From: Burkholderiales bacterium
GTDB taxonomy: Bacteria; Pseudomonadota; Gammaproteobacteria; Burkholderiales; Burkholderiaceae_C
NCBI GenBank assembly: GCA_947474755.1
Contig: CANJJE010000003.1
Coordinates: 62,001-126,000 of the forward strand
DNA: 64,000 nucleotides
Reading direction: 5' to 3'
The notes beneath the pieces are model-generated. The model did no database searches. It was not told the DNA's origin and worked only from the letters and a program-made list of their open reading frames with translations. This document shows, piece after piece, positions 13,764 through 22,662 of this stretch. Each line of letters starts with the position of its first letter. Position 1 is the stretch's first letter. A program made the position numbers and the translations under genes.

Positions 13764-16216
13764 TTGAACAGGCCTTTCAGCACATCCTTGAGCACATCCT
13801 TCGGTTTGGGGGTCGCAGCCGATGCACCGGGCTCCGCAGGTTTCAATCCAAGCTCTTCCTCCAGCCGTCTGCGCACCTCGTTCTTCAGGCCCTGCGTCAC
13901 CGCCCCGGCGACCACCGACGACCATTCGACCTTCCAGTCCAGCGCGGCGAACGGTCCGGTCAGCCTCACCGGCACCTGCAGGCCTTTCAGTGCCGCGAGA
14001 TCGGCGCCGCCCTGGCCCTTGGCCGTGCTGGTGACGGTGGCGCGCGCCAGGTAGTCGATACGGCCCTGGCCGATGTCGATCGTGCCTTCGCCGCCCAGCC
14101 GCAGGAAGGGGCTCTTCACGTCCAGGTCCTGGTTGCGCGCCACACCGTTCGCGATCTGGAAGCTCGCGCTCATCTCGCTGAAGTCGGTCTTCTCGGTCTC
14201 GCTTGCCTTCTGCACCACGTCCTGCTGCAGACCGATCGCCGCCTTGGCCTGCCGCAGGCTCTTCGCGAGGTTGATGCCCTTGATCGCACCGTCGCGCAGC
14301 TGCAGTGCCATCCGGCCTTGCAACTTCGATTTCAGCGCGTTGACGCTGCGGCCGGTGGCTTCGACGTCCATCGTCACACGGCCGGTGCCGTCCATCCAGT
14401 CTTTCGACGCCACGTCCTTCAGCGCGCTGTTGATATTGATGCCACTGGCCACGCCCTTGAAGCCGACGCGCCCGGTCGCGGCCTCGGCCAGCACCGATGC
14501 GTCGACGCTGCCGCCCCAGACCCTGCCCTGCAGCGTCGTCACCCGCAGCAAGCCGCCGTTCAGCGTGGCATCGACGCGCAGGGCATCGACCTTGTAGCGT
14601 TGCACGGCAAAGCTGGCGGCCTGGAGGCTGAACTGCCCGTCCACGCTGCCCAGCGCACTCAGGTCGACCGGGGTGTCGGCGGCCGCAGTGCCGGGCGCTG
14701 GCTTGGCCGGCGGTGTCGACACACCGGCAGCCGCTGCGGCGGGTGCGTCGGCCAGCAGCCGGTTCAGGTCCAGCGTGTCGAAGCGGGCTTTCGCATTGAG
14801 CCTGGGCACCTTGCCGCCAAGCAGTGCCGTGCCGTCGGTGCTGAAGGCACCGCCGTTGATGTCGCCAGCCAGCGTCCACGCCGCGCGATCGGCGGACGCG
14901 CTCGCGCCGCCTCTGGCATCGATCTTCAACGCCTGCAATCCCGGGTTCTCGATCAGGCCTTGCAACGTCAGCGAATCGAGTGCGATCGATGCGGGCGTGG
15001 CCGCGCCGTTCTTGCCGCTGGTGGCGGCCCGCGCCTGCTTCAACAGCAGGTTGCCCCTGACCGTCCCCCCCAGCTTGCGTTGTGCCCCGCGGCTGTCGAC
15101 ATGGGCCTCGAAGCCGGGCAGGCGCAGCGCGTCGAAGCTGCCGGTTGGCGCCGCGCTCTTGAAGGTCACGTCCAAGGGCGCCGGACCGCCGCGCTGAAGG
15201 CGCCCGCTGAAGGCGCTGCCCTTGATCTGATCGCCGGTGGCTGACAGCTCGGGCCAGGTGAGCGCGAGATTCAGGGGCTGCGCATCCTGAGTCCCTTTCA
15301 GCTGTAACGCCAGTTTGGAGAGCGCGATGTCCTTGGCCGCCGGGTTGAAGGCGAACCGCTCGATGGCCAGGGTGCTGTCGTCGATCTGGATGCCGCCCGC
15401 GGTCGCGGCCAGCGTCAGCTGCACCGCCTGGGCGTCGATCGCCGAAGCTGCACCGTCCCAGCCAGCGCTGCCCTTCATGCCGAGGCGGATCGCCTTGATG
15501 CCGACGGCGTCGCCGTCGAACGCGAGGCGGGTATCGCGCAGCGTGACCGAGCTGGTGGCGAGGTTCAGCTTCAGCTGGGCACTGCCGCTCAGATCGCCTT
15601 TGACGGCCGGTGAGGCGAGGTCGATCTGCAGCTTGAAGGCCACTGGCGATTCGGTCTGGTCCTGCAGGCGGCCGGTCGTCAGCGACTTCAGCGACAGCAC
15701 GCCGGTCAGGTGCGCCAGGTCATCCTTCACGCGCAGGCTGACGTTTTCCAGCGCGACGCGGTTCACGTCGAGCCGCGGAGGCTTCTTGCTGCCGCTGCCG
15801 CCGTCAGAAGGTGCCTTGCCGTCGAGCAGGTCGTCGATGTTGCGTACCCCGTCGACGTTGCGCAGGTAGACCGCGCGTACACCGCGGGCGGCAATGCGGC
15901 TGATGACCAGTTCGCGGCCGAACAGGGACATCAGGTCGACCGCCAGTTCGGCGTGTTCGATCGCGGCGAATTCGTCGGGCTTGCCGGCTTCGCTCAGGCT
16001 GACGTCGGCGAGCGTGATTTCCAGCCGCGGGAACAGCGACAGCCCGATCGGCCCGTTGATTGCCAGCGTGCGGTTGTGGTGCGTCTGCATCCACTCGATG
16101 GCGACGCCCTTGTAGCGATTGGCATCGAAGCCCATCACCAGCCAGGAGACCACCGCAATCAGCACCAGCAGCAGGCCCAGCACCCCGAGCGCGACACGGC
16201 GAATCCAGATCGACAC
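13760..16216 (-). CDS. AsmA family protein
   Basis: An 818-residue protein anchored by one N-terminal helix (VALGVLGLLLVLIAVVSWLVMGFDANRYKG) with the rest predicted in the periplasm. The start WLVMGFDANRYKGVAIEWM...TLAINGPIGLSLFPRLEITLADVSL is the AsmA domain. The C-terminal region (GSVDASVLAEAATGRVGFKGVASG..., LQLRDGAIKGINLAKSLRQAK) is the AsmA_2 part. AsmA/TamB-like proteins are bridge-like and linked to phospholipid transport and outer-membrane assembly. An Ala/Pro linker near residue 500 separates the two domains. The MOSC gene starts within its last codons. Confidence 0.9.
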   Translation of the reverse strand: MSIWIRRVALGVLGLLLVLIAVVSWLVMGFDANRYKGVAIEWMQTHHNRTLAINGPIGLSLFPRLEITLADVSLSEAGKPDEFAAIEHAELAVDLMSLFGRELVISRIAARGVRAVYLRNVDGVRNIDDLLDGKAPSDGGSGSKKPPRLDVNRVALENVSLRVKDDLAHLTGVLSLKSLTTGRLQDQTESPVAFKLQIDLASPAVKGDLSGSAQLKLNLATSSVTLRDTRLAFDGDAVGIKAIRLGMKGSAGWDGAASAIDAQAVQLTLAATAGGIQIDDSTLAIERFAFNPAAKDIALSKLALQLKGTQDAQPLNLALTWPELSATGDQIKGSAFSGRLQRGGPAPLDVTFKSAAPTGSFDALRLPGFEAHVDSRGAQRKLGGTVRGNLLLKQARAATSGKNGAATPASIALDSLTLQGLIENPGLQALKIDARGGASASADRAAWTLAGDINGGAFSTDGTALLGGKVPRLNAKARFDTLDLNRLLADAPAAAAAGVSTPPAKPAPGTAAADTPVDLSALGSVDGQFSLQAASFAVQRYKVDALRVDATLNGGLLRVTTLQGRVWGGSVDASVLAEAATGRVGFKGVASGININSALKDVASKDWMDGTGRVTMDVEATGRSVNALKSKLQGRMALQLRDGAIKGINLAKSLRQAKAAIGLQQDVVQKASETEKTDFSEMSASFQIANGVARNQDLDVKSPFLRLGGEGTIDIGQGRIDYLARATVTSTAKGQGGADLAALKGLQVPVRLTGPFAALDWKVEWSSVVAGAVTQGLKNEVRRRLEEELGLKPAEPGASAATPKPKDVLKDVLKGLFK

Positions 16217-16293
16217 GGCAATGCCCCCGAAAAGCGCGGATTGTGCCTGCGCACCCCCGCTTCAGTCACACCGTCTACCTACAATCCTCCCCG

Positions 16294-17415
16294 ATGAAAC
16301 CCTATGACGTGCAGGTGCGCGGTGCCGGTCTGGTCGGCCCGGCGCTGGCCTTGTCGCTGGCGCGCATCGGCCTGCGCGTCGCGCTGGTGGCCGATGCCGC
16401 AATGCCCGCACGCGGACCCGACGTGCGCGCTTTCGCGCTGAATGCCGCGTCGGTCACGTTGCTGCGCGGCCTGAAGGTCTGGGACGCGCTGCCGGCGCAT
16501 GCAGCCACCGCGGTATACGAAATGCGCGTCGAGGGCGACGCGCCTGGTGCGGCGCTCGAGTTTTCTTCGTGGGAGCAGCGGGTCGGTGAGTTGGCCTGGA
16601 TCGTCGACGCGGCGGTCCTTGAGCGTGAGCTGGCCGCAGCGGTGCGCTTTTCGCCGCATGTCACGGTGGTGACGGGCGCGCAGGCGGATGCGGCTGCAGC
16701 GCCACTGACTGCAATCTGCGAAGGCAAGGCCTCGGCCACCCGTGACGCGCACCGCGTGCCCCTTGATCGCCGCTCTTACGGCCAGCGCGCGGTGGCTGCG
16801 CGGCTGGTCAGCTCCCACCCGCACGGGGGCACTGCGCGTCAGTGGTTCAGCTCGCCCGAGGTGCTCGCGCTGCTGCCCTTCGATGCGCCGCAGCCGCTGA
16901 GCTCGTATGCACTGGTGTGGTCGGTGCCCGAAGCGCGCGCTGACGAATTGCTGGCGATGGACGAGGCCGAGTTCAGCGCCGTGCTGATGCAGGCCACTTC
17001 TGGTGCCGCCGGCGAGCTGCAGCTGTCTGGCGAACGTGTCGCCTGGCCGCTGACCCGCGCGCAGGCTGCCACCTGGTGCGGGCCGGGCTGGGTGCTGCTG
17101 GGCGACGCCGCCCATGTGGTGCACCCGCTGGCCGGCCAGGGGCTCAACCTGGGGCTGGCTGATGTGGCGGCCCTGACCGCGGTGCTGGCTGCGCGCGAGC
17201 CCTGGCGCGCACTCGGCGACGAGAAACTGCTGCGTCGCTACACCCGCGAGCGCCTGCTGCCGACGCTCGCGATGGTCGAGATCACCGACGGCCTGATGCA
17301 TCTTTTTGCCCACCCCGCGCCTTTGGCGCGGGAACTCCGCAACCGCGGCCTGACTCTGGTCAACCGGCTGACGCCGATCAAGCGCTGGCTGACGGCGCAG
17401 GCGCTGGACTCGTGA
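16294..17415 (+). CDS. UbiH/COQ6-family FAD-dependent hydroxylase
   Basis: A 373-residue class A flavin monooxygenase. It has the FAD Rossmann motif RGAGLVGPALALSLARIG at residues 9-26, SYGQRAVAARL near 167, and the second FAD motif GDAAHVVHPLAGQGLNLGL at 270-288. The latter is typical of the ubiquinone-ring hydroxylases UbiH, UbiF, UbiI and VisC. The usual ADGxxS motif is replaced by CEGKAS. Probably acts in ubiquinone biosynthesis, but which ring position cannot be told. Start ATG 16294. The following dsbC gene may be coupled, as this gene pair is often adjacent in Burkholderiales. Confidence 0.87.
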   Translation: MKPYDVQVRGAGLVGPALALSLARIGLRVALVADAAMPARGPDVRAFALNAASVTLLRGLKVWDALPAHAATAVYEMRVEGDAPGAALEFSSWEQRVGELAWIVDAAVLERELAAAVRFSPHVTVVTGAQADAAAAPLTAICEGKASATRDAHRVPLDRRSYGQRAVAARLVSSHPHGGTARQWFSSPEVLALLPFDAPQPLSSYALVWSVPEARADELLAMDEAEFSAVLMQATSGAAGELQLSGERVAWPLTRAQAATWCGPGWVLLGDAAHVVHPLAGQGLNLGLADVAALTAVLAAREPWRALGDEKLLRRYTRERLLPTLAMVEITDGLMHLFAHPAPLARELRNRGLTLVNRLTPIKRWLTAQALDS

Positions 17416-17468
17416 GCCTGCGCGCAGGCGCAACCGCGAGTTCGTTCTCGCATCTGAAAGTAGCTCTC

Positions 17469-18242
17469 ATGGACTTGTCATTGCTTCGAAAGATCCCGCG
17501 TAGGGCTGCTCGCAGCCTCTGCGGCAAAGTCGCCATGGCACTCGCGACGGCGATCGTTGCTGCCACGCCCGCCCACGCCGGTGAAACCGAGATCCGCAAG
17601 GCGCTCACCGAGCGGCTGACCGATCTGGGCAAGGTCGACGAAGTCACCAAGTCGCCGATCCCGGGCCTGTACGAAGTGCGTGTCGGCGTCGAGATCTACT
17701 ACACCGACGAGAACGGCAACTATCTGGTTGTAGGCCAGTTGCTGGAAACCAAGACGCGCACCAACCTGACCGAGGCGCGCGTGGCCAAACTAACCGCGAT
17801 CGACTTCGCCAGCCTGCCGTTGAAGGACGCGGTCGTCTGGAAGCAAGGCGATGGCAGCCGCAAGCTGGTGGTATTCGCCGACCCGAACTGCGGCTACTGC
17901 AAGAAGTTCGAGCGCGATGCTCGCGCCGCCAAGGATGTGACGATCTACACCTTCCTGTACCCCATTCTCGGAGCCGATTCGACGGACAAGTCGCGCAACA
18001 TCTGGTGCGCGAAGGATCGCGGCAAGGTGTGGGCAGACTGGATGATCGATGGTGCTCTCCCGCCGAAGGTCATGGGCGAATGTGACACCTCGGCGCTGCA
18101 GCGCAATGCGGCGCTCGGGCGCAAGCACAAGATCAACGGCACGCCGGCGCTGGTATTCGAGGACGGCAAGCGCGTGCCAGGCGCGATGAAGCTCGACGAC
18201 CTCGAAAAGCAGCTGCTGGCATCGGCGAAGAAGCCCGGTTGA
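17469..18242 (+). CDS. dsbC: Periplasmic thiol:disulfide isomerase DsbC
   Basis: A 257-residue exported protein. The signal peptide has a basic start (RKIPRRAAR), a hydrophobic core and cleavage after TPAHA. An N-terminal dimerisation domain (~residues 38-95) precedes a thioredoxin-fold domain with the active site PNCGYCKKF, Cys141 and Cys144. CGYC is the DsbC-type motif. It corrects wrong disulfides in the periplasm and is kept reduced by DsbD. Start ATG 17469 is preferred, since a GTG at 17412 would add 19 residues ahead of the signal peptide. The next gene's TTG start overlaps its stop. Confidence 0.93.
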   Translation: MDLSLLRKIPRRAARSLCGKVAMALATAIVAATPAHAGETEIRKALTERLTDLGKVDEVTKSPIPGLYEVRVGVEIYYTDENGNYLVVGQLLETKTRTNLTEARVAKLTAIDFASLPLKDAVVWKQGDGSRKLVVFADPNCGYCKKFERDARAAKDVTIYTFLYPILGADSTDKSRNIWCAKDRGKVWADWMIDGALPPKVMGECDTSALQRNAALGRKHKINGTPALVFEDGKRVPGAMKLDDLEKQLLASAKKPG

Positions 18243-19504
18243 TTCCGCTGCTGCAAGACTTCTTCGACTTCGAGCCCACGCACGCCGAGGCACTGCGCCG
18301 GCTCGATGCGGTGCATCCTGGCGAATACGCCCGCACCCGCAATGCGCTCGATGGCGCCGTCACCGGCCTGTCCCCCTACTTCACCCATGGCGTGATCGGC
18401 ATGCGTGCTGCCATTGCCCGCGTGCTGCAGAAGCACCGGCTGGGCTACGACGACAAGCTGATGTTCGAATTCGCCTGGCGCGAGTTCTTCCACCATGTGT
18501 GGAGCCGGTGTGGCGATCAGGTGCTCACCGACATGCGGCCCTCCACGGTGTGGCCTGGCGTCTATTCCTCTGCCGTGCCAGCGGATGTCCGCGAAGGCCG
18601 CACCGGCGTGCCAACGATCGACGCCGCCGTGCGCCAGCTCTATGCCACCGGCTATCTGCACAACCATGCCCGCATGTGGCTGGCGAGCTACGCAGTGCAC
18701 CTGCGCAAGGTTCACTGGCGTGCCGGGGCCGACTGGATGTTCGGCCACCTTCTCGATGGCGACGTGCCGAGCAACCACCTGAGCTGGCAATGGGTGGCTG
18801 GCACCTTCTCCAGCAAGCCCTACCTGTTCAATGCGGACAACGTCGCGAAGTACGCGCCGCGCGCAAACTTCAAGGACTGGCTGGCCAAAGGCACGGCGAT
18901 CGACCAGGATTACGAGGTACTGGAGCGCATCGCGCGGCATGAAGGTGATGTCGGACCTGAACCAGGCGTGCACCAAGGCGTGATCGAGCCCCTGCTGTGG
19001 GCGGCCCCACACGCCGACTGGGTGGCCGAAGCGACACGGCCACTGGTCGCCAGCGCCGTGCCGCGGCGACGCGAGATCGAGCTGGTCACGCCCTGGACGA
19101 TGGGCGAGCGCGAGGGCGGTGCCGGCCCGGGTGCTGGTGGCTCATGGCGACTGGGCGTGATCCACACGCCATCGCATGCCCTGCTGCCGTGGAGCGAAAG
19201 GCGCTGGCGCTGGGTGCTGCGGCGACTGGGGCAGATCACCGATGCGGTGTTCGTCGGCGACCTGAGCTCCTGCGTGCCATGGAAGGATGGCGTACCGACC
19301 TGGCCAGGGCCTGGCATGGTCACGGCCGTGCGGGCGCCGATGCCGGGCTATGACGCCGCGCTGGGTGTGCTCGCCACCTTGCAGCACGCACCGCGCCTGC
19401 TGCCCAACCCCGAAGCGATGTGCCGTTCGTTCAGCGTGTTCTACGAGAGCGTCAAGCGACAATCTCGGTCGCTTCAGAACCAGTTGAACGGAGAGCTTTT
19501 TTGA
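18239..19504 (+). CDS. Photolyase/cryptochrome-like FAD-binding protein with unusual domain layout
   Basis: A 421-residue protein starting at TTG 18239 (TTGA overlap with dsbC). Residues ~20-235 form the FAD-binding helical domain of photolyases/cryptochromes: GAVTGLSPYFTHGVIGMR, FEFAWREFFHHVW, TGYLHNHARMWLASY and DGDVPSNHLSWQWVAGTFS. The canonical N-terminal antenna domain is missing: the frame begins about 20 residues ahead of the FAD domain. Instead there is a ~150-residue C-terminal part (GVIHTPSHALLPWSERRWRWVLRRL...DAVFVGDLSS) with alternating hydrophobic strands. It may repair DNA or be a light sensor. The layout is discussed in the findings. Confidence 0.82.
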   Translation: MIPLLQDFFDFEPTHAEALRRLDAVHPGEYARTRNALDGAVTGLSPYFTHGVIGMRAAIARVLQKHRLGYDDKLMFEFAWREFFHHVWSRCGDQVLTDMRPSTVWPGVYSSAVPADVREGRTGVPTIDAAVRQLYATGYLHNHARMWLASYAVHLRKVHWRAGADWMFGHLLDGDVPSNHLSWQWVAGTFSSKPYLFNADNVAKYAPRANFKDWLAKGTAIDQDYEVLERIARHEGDVGPEPGVHQGVIEPLLWAAPHADWVAEATRPLVASAVPRRREIELVTPWTMGEREGGAGPGAGGSWRLGVIHTPSHALLPWSERRWRWVLRRLGQITDAVFVGDLSSCVPWKDGVPTWPGPGMVTAVRAPMPGYDAALGVLATLQHAPRLLPNPEAMCRSFSVFYESVKRQSRSLQNQLNGELF

Positions 19505-19965
19505 GCGGTCGCACCCAGGTCCCGCCGACGCCGGCATCGACGAACACGCCTGATCGGGCCACCTTGCGTCTGGCCTATGCGGGCCTGGTGCCCTTCGTGA
19601 TCGGTGCGCTCCTGCTGTGGATCGTGCGCCCCGATGCGCACCCGTATGTCGCCGCGGCTTTGTCGGCGTATGCGGCCGTGATCGTCTCGTTTCTCGGCGG
19701 CATCCACTGGGGCCTCGGTTTTCGTGCGCAGCCGCCGGACCCCTCGCGCTTCGTCTGGGGCGTCGTGCCCTCGCTGGTGGCCTGGGTCGCGGTGGTGATG
19801 CCCGCATATGCCGGTCTGGTGGTGCTGGGCGTGATGCTGGTGGTGTGCTATCTGGTCGATCGCCGCGTCTACCCGGTGCAGTTGTCGGGCGCCTGGCTCA
19901 CCCTGCGCTTCCGGCTCACCGTCGTCGCCAGCCTCGCCTGCTTCATTGGCGCGGCGGGCAGTTGA
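19501..19965 (+). CDS. DUF3429 family membrane protein
   Basis: A 154-residue protein with about five hydrophobic helices. LRLAYAGLVPFVIGALLLWI and YAAVIVSFLGGIHWGLGF are the DUF3429 signature. Start TTG 19501 overlaps the preceding stop (TTGA), so the gene appears translationally coupled to the photolyase-like gene. In proteobacteria DUF3429 genes are frequently near photolyase genes, so a shared role in light or UV response is plausible. No biochemical function is known. Confidence 0.82.
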   Translation: MSGRTQVPPTPASTNTPDRATLRLAYAGLVPFVIGALLLWIVRPDAHPYVAAALSAYAAVIVSFLGGIHWGLGFRAQPPDPSRFVWGVVPSLVAWVAVVMPAYAGLVVLGVMLVVCYLVDRRVYPVQLSGAWLTLRFRLTVVASLACFIGAAGS

Positions 19966-19980
19966 TCGACGCGACAGGCC

Positions 19981-20817
19981 ATGCCCGAGGGTCCGGAAAT
20001 CCGCCGTGCGGCGCAAGCAGTGCACCGGGGCATCGCGGGCAAGCCGCTGCGAATGACGCTGGCGCATCCGGTGCTGGCACCCATGGAACGCGCGCTGCGC
20101 GGCGCCATCGTCGAGGCGGTCAGCGCACGGTCCAAGGCGATGCTCACGCGCTTCTCCACAGGCGACGTGCTGTATTCGCACAACCAGCTGTACGGCGAAT
20201 GGGTGGTGGATCGGCCCGATGAGCCGCTGCGTTCTCGCGCCATTCGACTGGTCCTGGAGACGACTTCGAAGCGCGCGGTGCTGTACAGCGCGACCGATTT
20301 CGCCTGGCTGCGCCATGGCGACGAAGACGCCCATCCCTACATCGCGAAGCTCGGGCCCGAGGTGCTCGACGACGCGACCACGGTGCGCGACATCGCCGCG
20401 CGCCTGGCGCAGTTTCCACGCCGTCGCATCGCCGAGGCCTTGCTCGATCAGCAGGTGCTGGCCGGCCTCGGCAACTACCTGCGCAGCGAGATCGCCTTCG
20501 CCGCGAAGCTGAACCCCTGGCGGCGCCTGGGCGAACTCGGCGAGGCCGAGCGGCACCGGCTCGCAAAGACGGTGCATGACATCACCCGCCGCAGTTTCCG
20601 CACCGAAGGCGTGTGCGTGCCGACCGCCCTGTACCGCGCGCAGCGCCAACAGGGCGCGAACTTCGAGGCGGCGCGCTTCTTCGTGTTCGACCGTGATCAG
20701 CGGCCCTGCCGCGAGTGCGGTGCCACCATCGAACGTGCCACGCTGGGCGGGCGCAAGCTCTTTGTCTGCGTGGCCTGCCAGGACGTGTTCCCGCTGCCTG
20801 ACGAGCTTCGGCACTGA
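19981..20817 (+). CDS. nei: Endonuclease VIII (Fpg/Nei family DNA glycosylase/AP lyase)
   Basis: A 278-residue base-excision-repair enzyme that removes oxidised pyrimidines and cuts the abasic site. The N-terminus MPEGPEIRRAA places the catalytic Pro and Glu at positions 2 and 3 after Met removal. The conserved Lys lies in SARSKAMLTRF. A helix-two-turn-helix region (VLAGLGNYLRSEIAFAAKLNP) is near residue 160. The C-terminal zinc finger has Cys243, Cys246, Cys263 and Cys266. The GxxxER-like start and residue context fit Nei better than MutM. It begins 15 bases after DUF3429, in a neighbourhood with a photolyase-like gene. Confidence 0.92.
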   Translation: MPEGPEIRRAAQAVHRGIAGKPLRMTLAHPVLAPMERALRGAIVEAVSARSKAMLTRFSTGDVLYSHNQLYGEWVVDRPDEPLRSRAIRLVLETTSKRAVLYSATDFAWLRHGDEDAHPYIAKLGPEVLDDATTVRDIAARLAQFPRRRIAEALLDQQVLAGLGNYLRSEIAFAAKLNPWRRLGELGEAERHRLAKTVHDITRRSFRTEGVCVPTALYRAQRQQGANFEAARFFVFDRDQRPCRECGATIERATLGGRKLFVCVACQDVFPLPDELRH

Positions 20818-20860
20818 CGCTGTGACATCGACCTCTCACCGAACCCCTTTCGACACGCCC

Positions 20861-22636
20861 ATGATTTCCTACCGCATCGACATCCACAGCACGAACGCCC
20901 ACCTGTATCGCGTCACGCTGACCGTGCCCCAGCCTGCGGCCATGCAGCGGCTCAGCCTGCCGGTGTGGATTCCCGGCAGCTACCTGGTGCGCGAATTCGC
21001 CCGCCACCTCAGCGGGCTTGAAGCGAGACAGGGCAGCCGTGCGGTGCCGCTCGCGCAACTCGACAAGGCAACATGGCAGGCCGAGTGCAGCGGCCGGGGT
21101 GCACTGGTGGTGACGTATCTGGCCTATGCCTTCGATACATCGGTGCGTGCCGCCTTCCTGGATGCGCAGCGGGGCTTCTTCAACGGCACCAGCCTGTGCC
21201 TGCGGGTCGAGGGCCGCGAGTCCGAGCCGCACCGCATCGAGCTGCGCTCGCTGCCGCGCGGCTGGCAGGTGGCGACCTCGATGCCAGCGACCGCGGCCAC
21301 CGTTTTCGAGACCGCAGACTACGACGAGCTGGTCGATCACCCGTTCGAGCTCGGCACCTTCTGGCGCGGCCAGTTCAAGGCACACGGAGTGCCGCATGAA
21401 CTGGTGGTGGCTGGTGCGCTGCCCGACTTCGATGGCGCACGGCTGCTGGCCGACACGAAGCGCATCTGCGAGACCGCGATCGCGTTCTGGCACGGCGATG
21501 CGCCCAGGCGCGGCGACATCCCGTTCCAGCGTTATGTGTTCCTGCTCAACAGCGTCGACGATGGCTACGGCGGTCTCGAACACCGTGCCAGCACCGCGCT
21601 GATCGCGTCCCGACGCGACCTGCCGCGTGTGGCGGCGAAGGGCGCCCGACCTGAAGCGATGAGCGACGGCTACGTGACCTTGCTCGGCCTGATCAGCCAC
21701 GAGTATTTCCACACCTGGAACGTCAAGCGCCTGAAGCCGCGCGACTTCGCGCCCTGCGACTACACCCGCGAGAACTACACCGAGCTGCTCTGGTTCTTCG
21801 AGGGCTTCACTTCGTACTACGACGACCTGCTGCTGCGCCGCGCCGGGCTGATCGACGAGGCGCGCTACCTGAAGGCGGTCGCGAAGACCGTGACCAGTGT
21901 GCAGGGCATGCCGGGCCGGCGGGTGCAGAGCGTTGCGCAGGCCAGCTTCGATGCCTGGGTCAAGTACTACCGCAGTGACGAGAACACGCCAAACGCGACG
22001 ATCAGCTACTACACCAAGGGCTCGCTGGTCGCGCTGGCGCTGGACCTGAGCCTGCGCGGCACAGGATCGCGCCGCCGGCCCACCCTCGATGCGGTGATGC
22101 GCGGCCTCTGGGCGCGCAGCGCTGGTGGTCCGATCACCGAGGGCGACGTCGTCGATGTGGTGCGCGAAGTCGCCGGACCAGCGCAGGCCGACGGCCTGGC
22201 TCGACAACTCCATGACTGGGTGCACGGTACCGGCGAGCTGCCGCTGAAGAGGCTGCTCAAGCGCTTCGGCGTGCAGTGGCAAGCACCACCGGCCACCCTG
22301 CCCCAGCGCCTGGGCCTGCGCGTCAGCGAAAGCGCATTGACCGGCATCAGGATCACCCATGTGCTGCGGGGCGGCGCCGCCGAGCGCGCCGGGCTGTCGG
22401 CCGGTGACGAGGTACTGGCGCTCGGTGACTGGCGATTGCGCCGACTCGACGATGCGCTGCGCTTGTTGACCTCGGGCCGACCGGACGTGCTGCTGGTGTC
22501 GCGCGACCAGCGTCTGCTCAGGCTCAGGATCGAAGTACCCGAGCCGACCGATGTCACGGATGCAGTCACCTTGACGGCCGACCCCCAGGCCACGCGTGCC
22601 GCGCACGCGCTGCGCAGCGCCTGGCTGGGCGACTGA
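20861..22636 (+). CDS. M61 family metallopeptidase (glycyl aminopeptidase-like) with PDZ domain
   Basis: A 591-residue protein. The N-terminal ~170 residues are the beta-rich M61 N-domain (VTLTVPQPAAMQRLSLPVWIPGSYLVREFARHL). The catalytic domain contains HEYFHTW, with zinc ligands His280 and His284 and catalytic Glu281, followed by the downstream ligand Glu in LLWFFEGFTSYYDDLLL. A PDZ domain at about residues 480-560 (GIRITHVLRGGAAERAGLSAGDEVLAL) should recognise peptide ends. No signal peptide is visible. The start chosen is ATG 20861; an in-frame GTG exists at 20822. Substrate unknown; the Sphingomonas enzyme prefers N-terminal Gly. Confidence 0.92.
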   Translation: MISYRIDIHSTNAHLYRVTLTVPQPAAMQRLSLPVWIPGSYLVREFARHLSGLEARQGSRAVPLAQLDKATWQAECSGRGALVVTYLAYAFDTSVRAAFLDAQRGFFNGTSLCLRVEGRESEPHRIELRSLPRGWQVATSMPATAATVFETADYDELVDHPFELGTFWRGQFKAHGVPHELVVAGALPDFDGARLLADTKRICETAIAFWHGDAPRRGDIPFQRYVFLLNSVDDGYGGLEHRASTALIASRRDLPRVAAKGARPEAMSDGYVTLLGLISHEYFHTWNVKRLKPRDFAPCDYTRENYTELLWFFEGFTSYYDDLLLRRAGLIDEARYLKAVAKTVTSVQGMPGRRVQSVAQASFDAWVKYYRSDENTPNATISYYTKGSLVALALDLSLRGTGSRRRPTLDAVMRGLWARSAGGPITEGDVVDVVREVAGPAQADGLARQLHDWVHGTGELPLKRLLKRFGVQWQAPPATLPQRLGLRVSESALTGIRITHVLRGGAAERAGLSAGDEVLALGDWRLRRLDDALRLLTSGRPDVLLVSRDQRLLRLRIEVPEPTDVTDAVTLTADPQATRAAHALRSAWLGD

Positions 22637-22662
22637 CACCTGCTGCAGGCTGGACACGCGCG

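Noticed and set aside
13764-14879. N-terminal extension of the MOSC protein reading through the AsmA gene
   Set aside because: It is an open shadow frame inside a strong AsmA coding region; GTG 13763 overlaps the AsmA stop and gives the family length.
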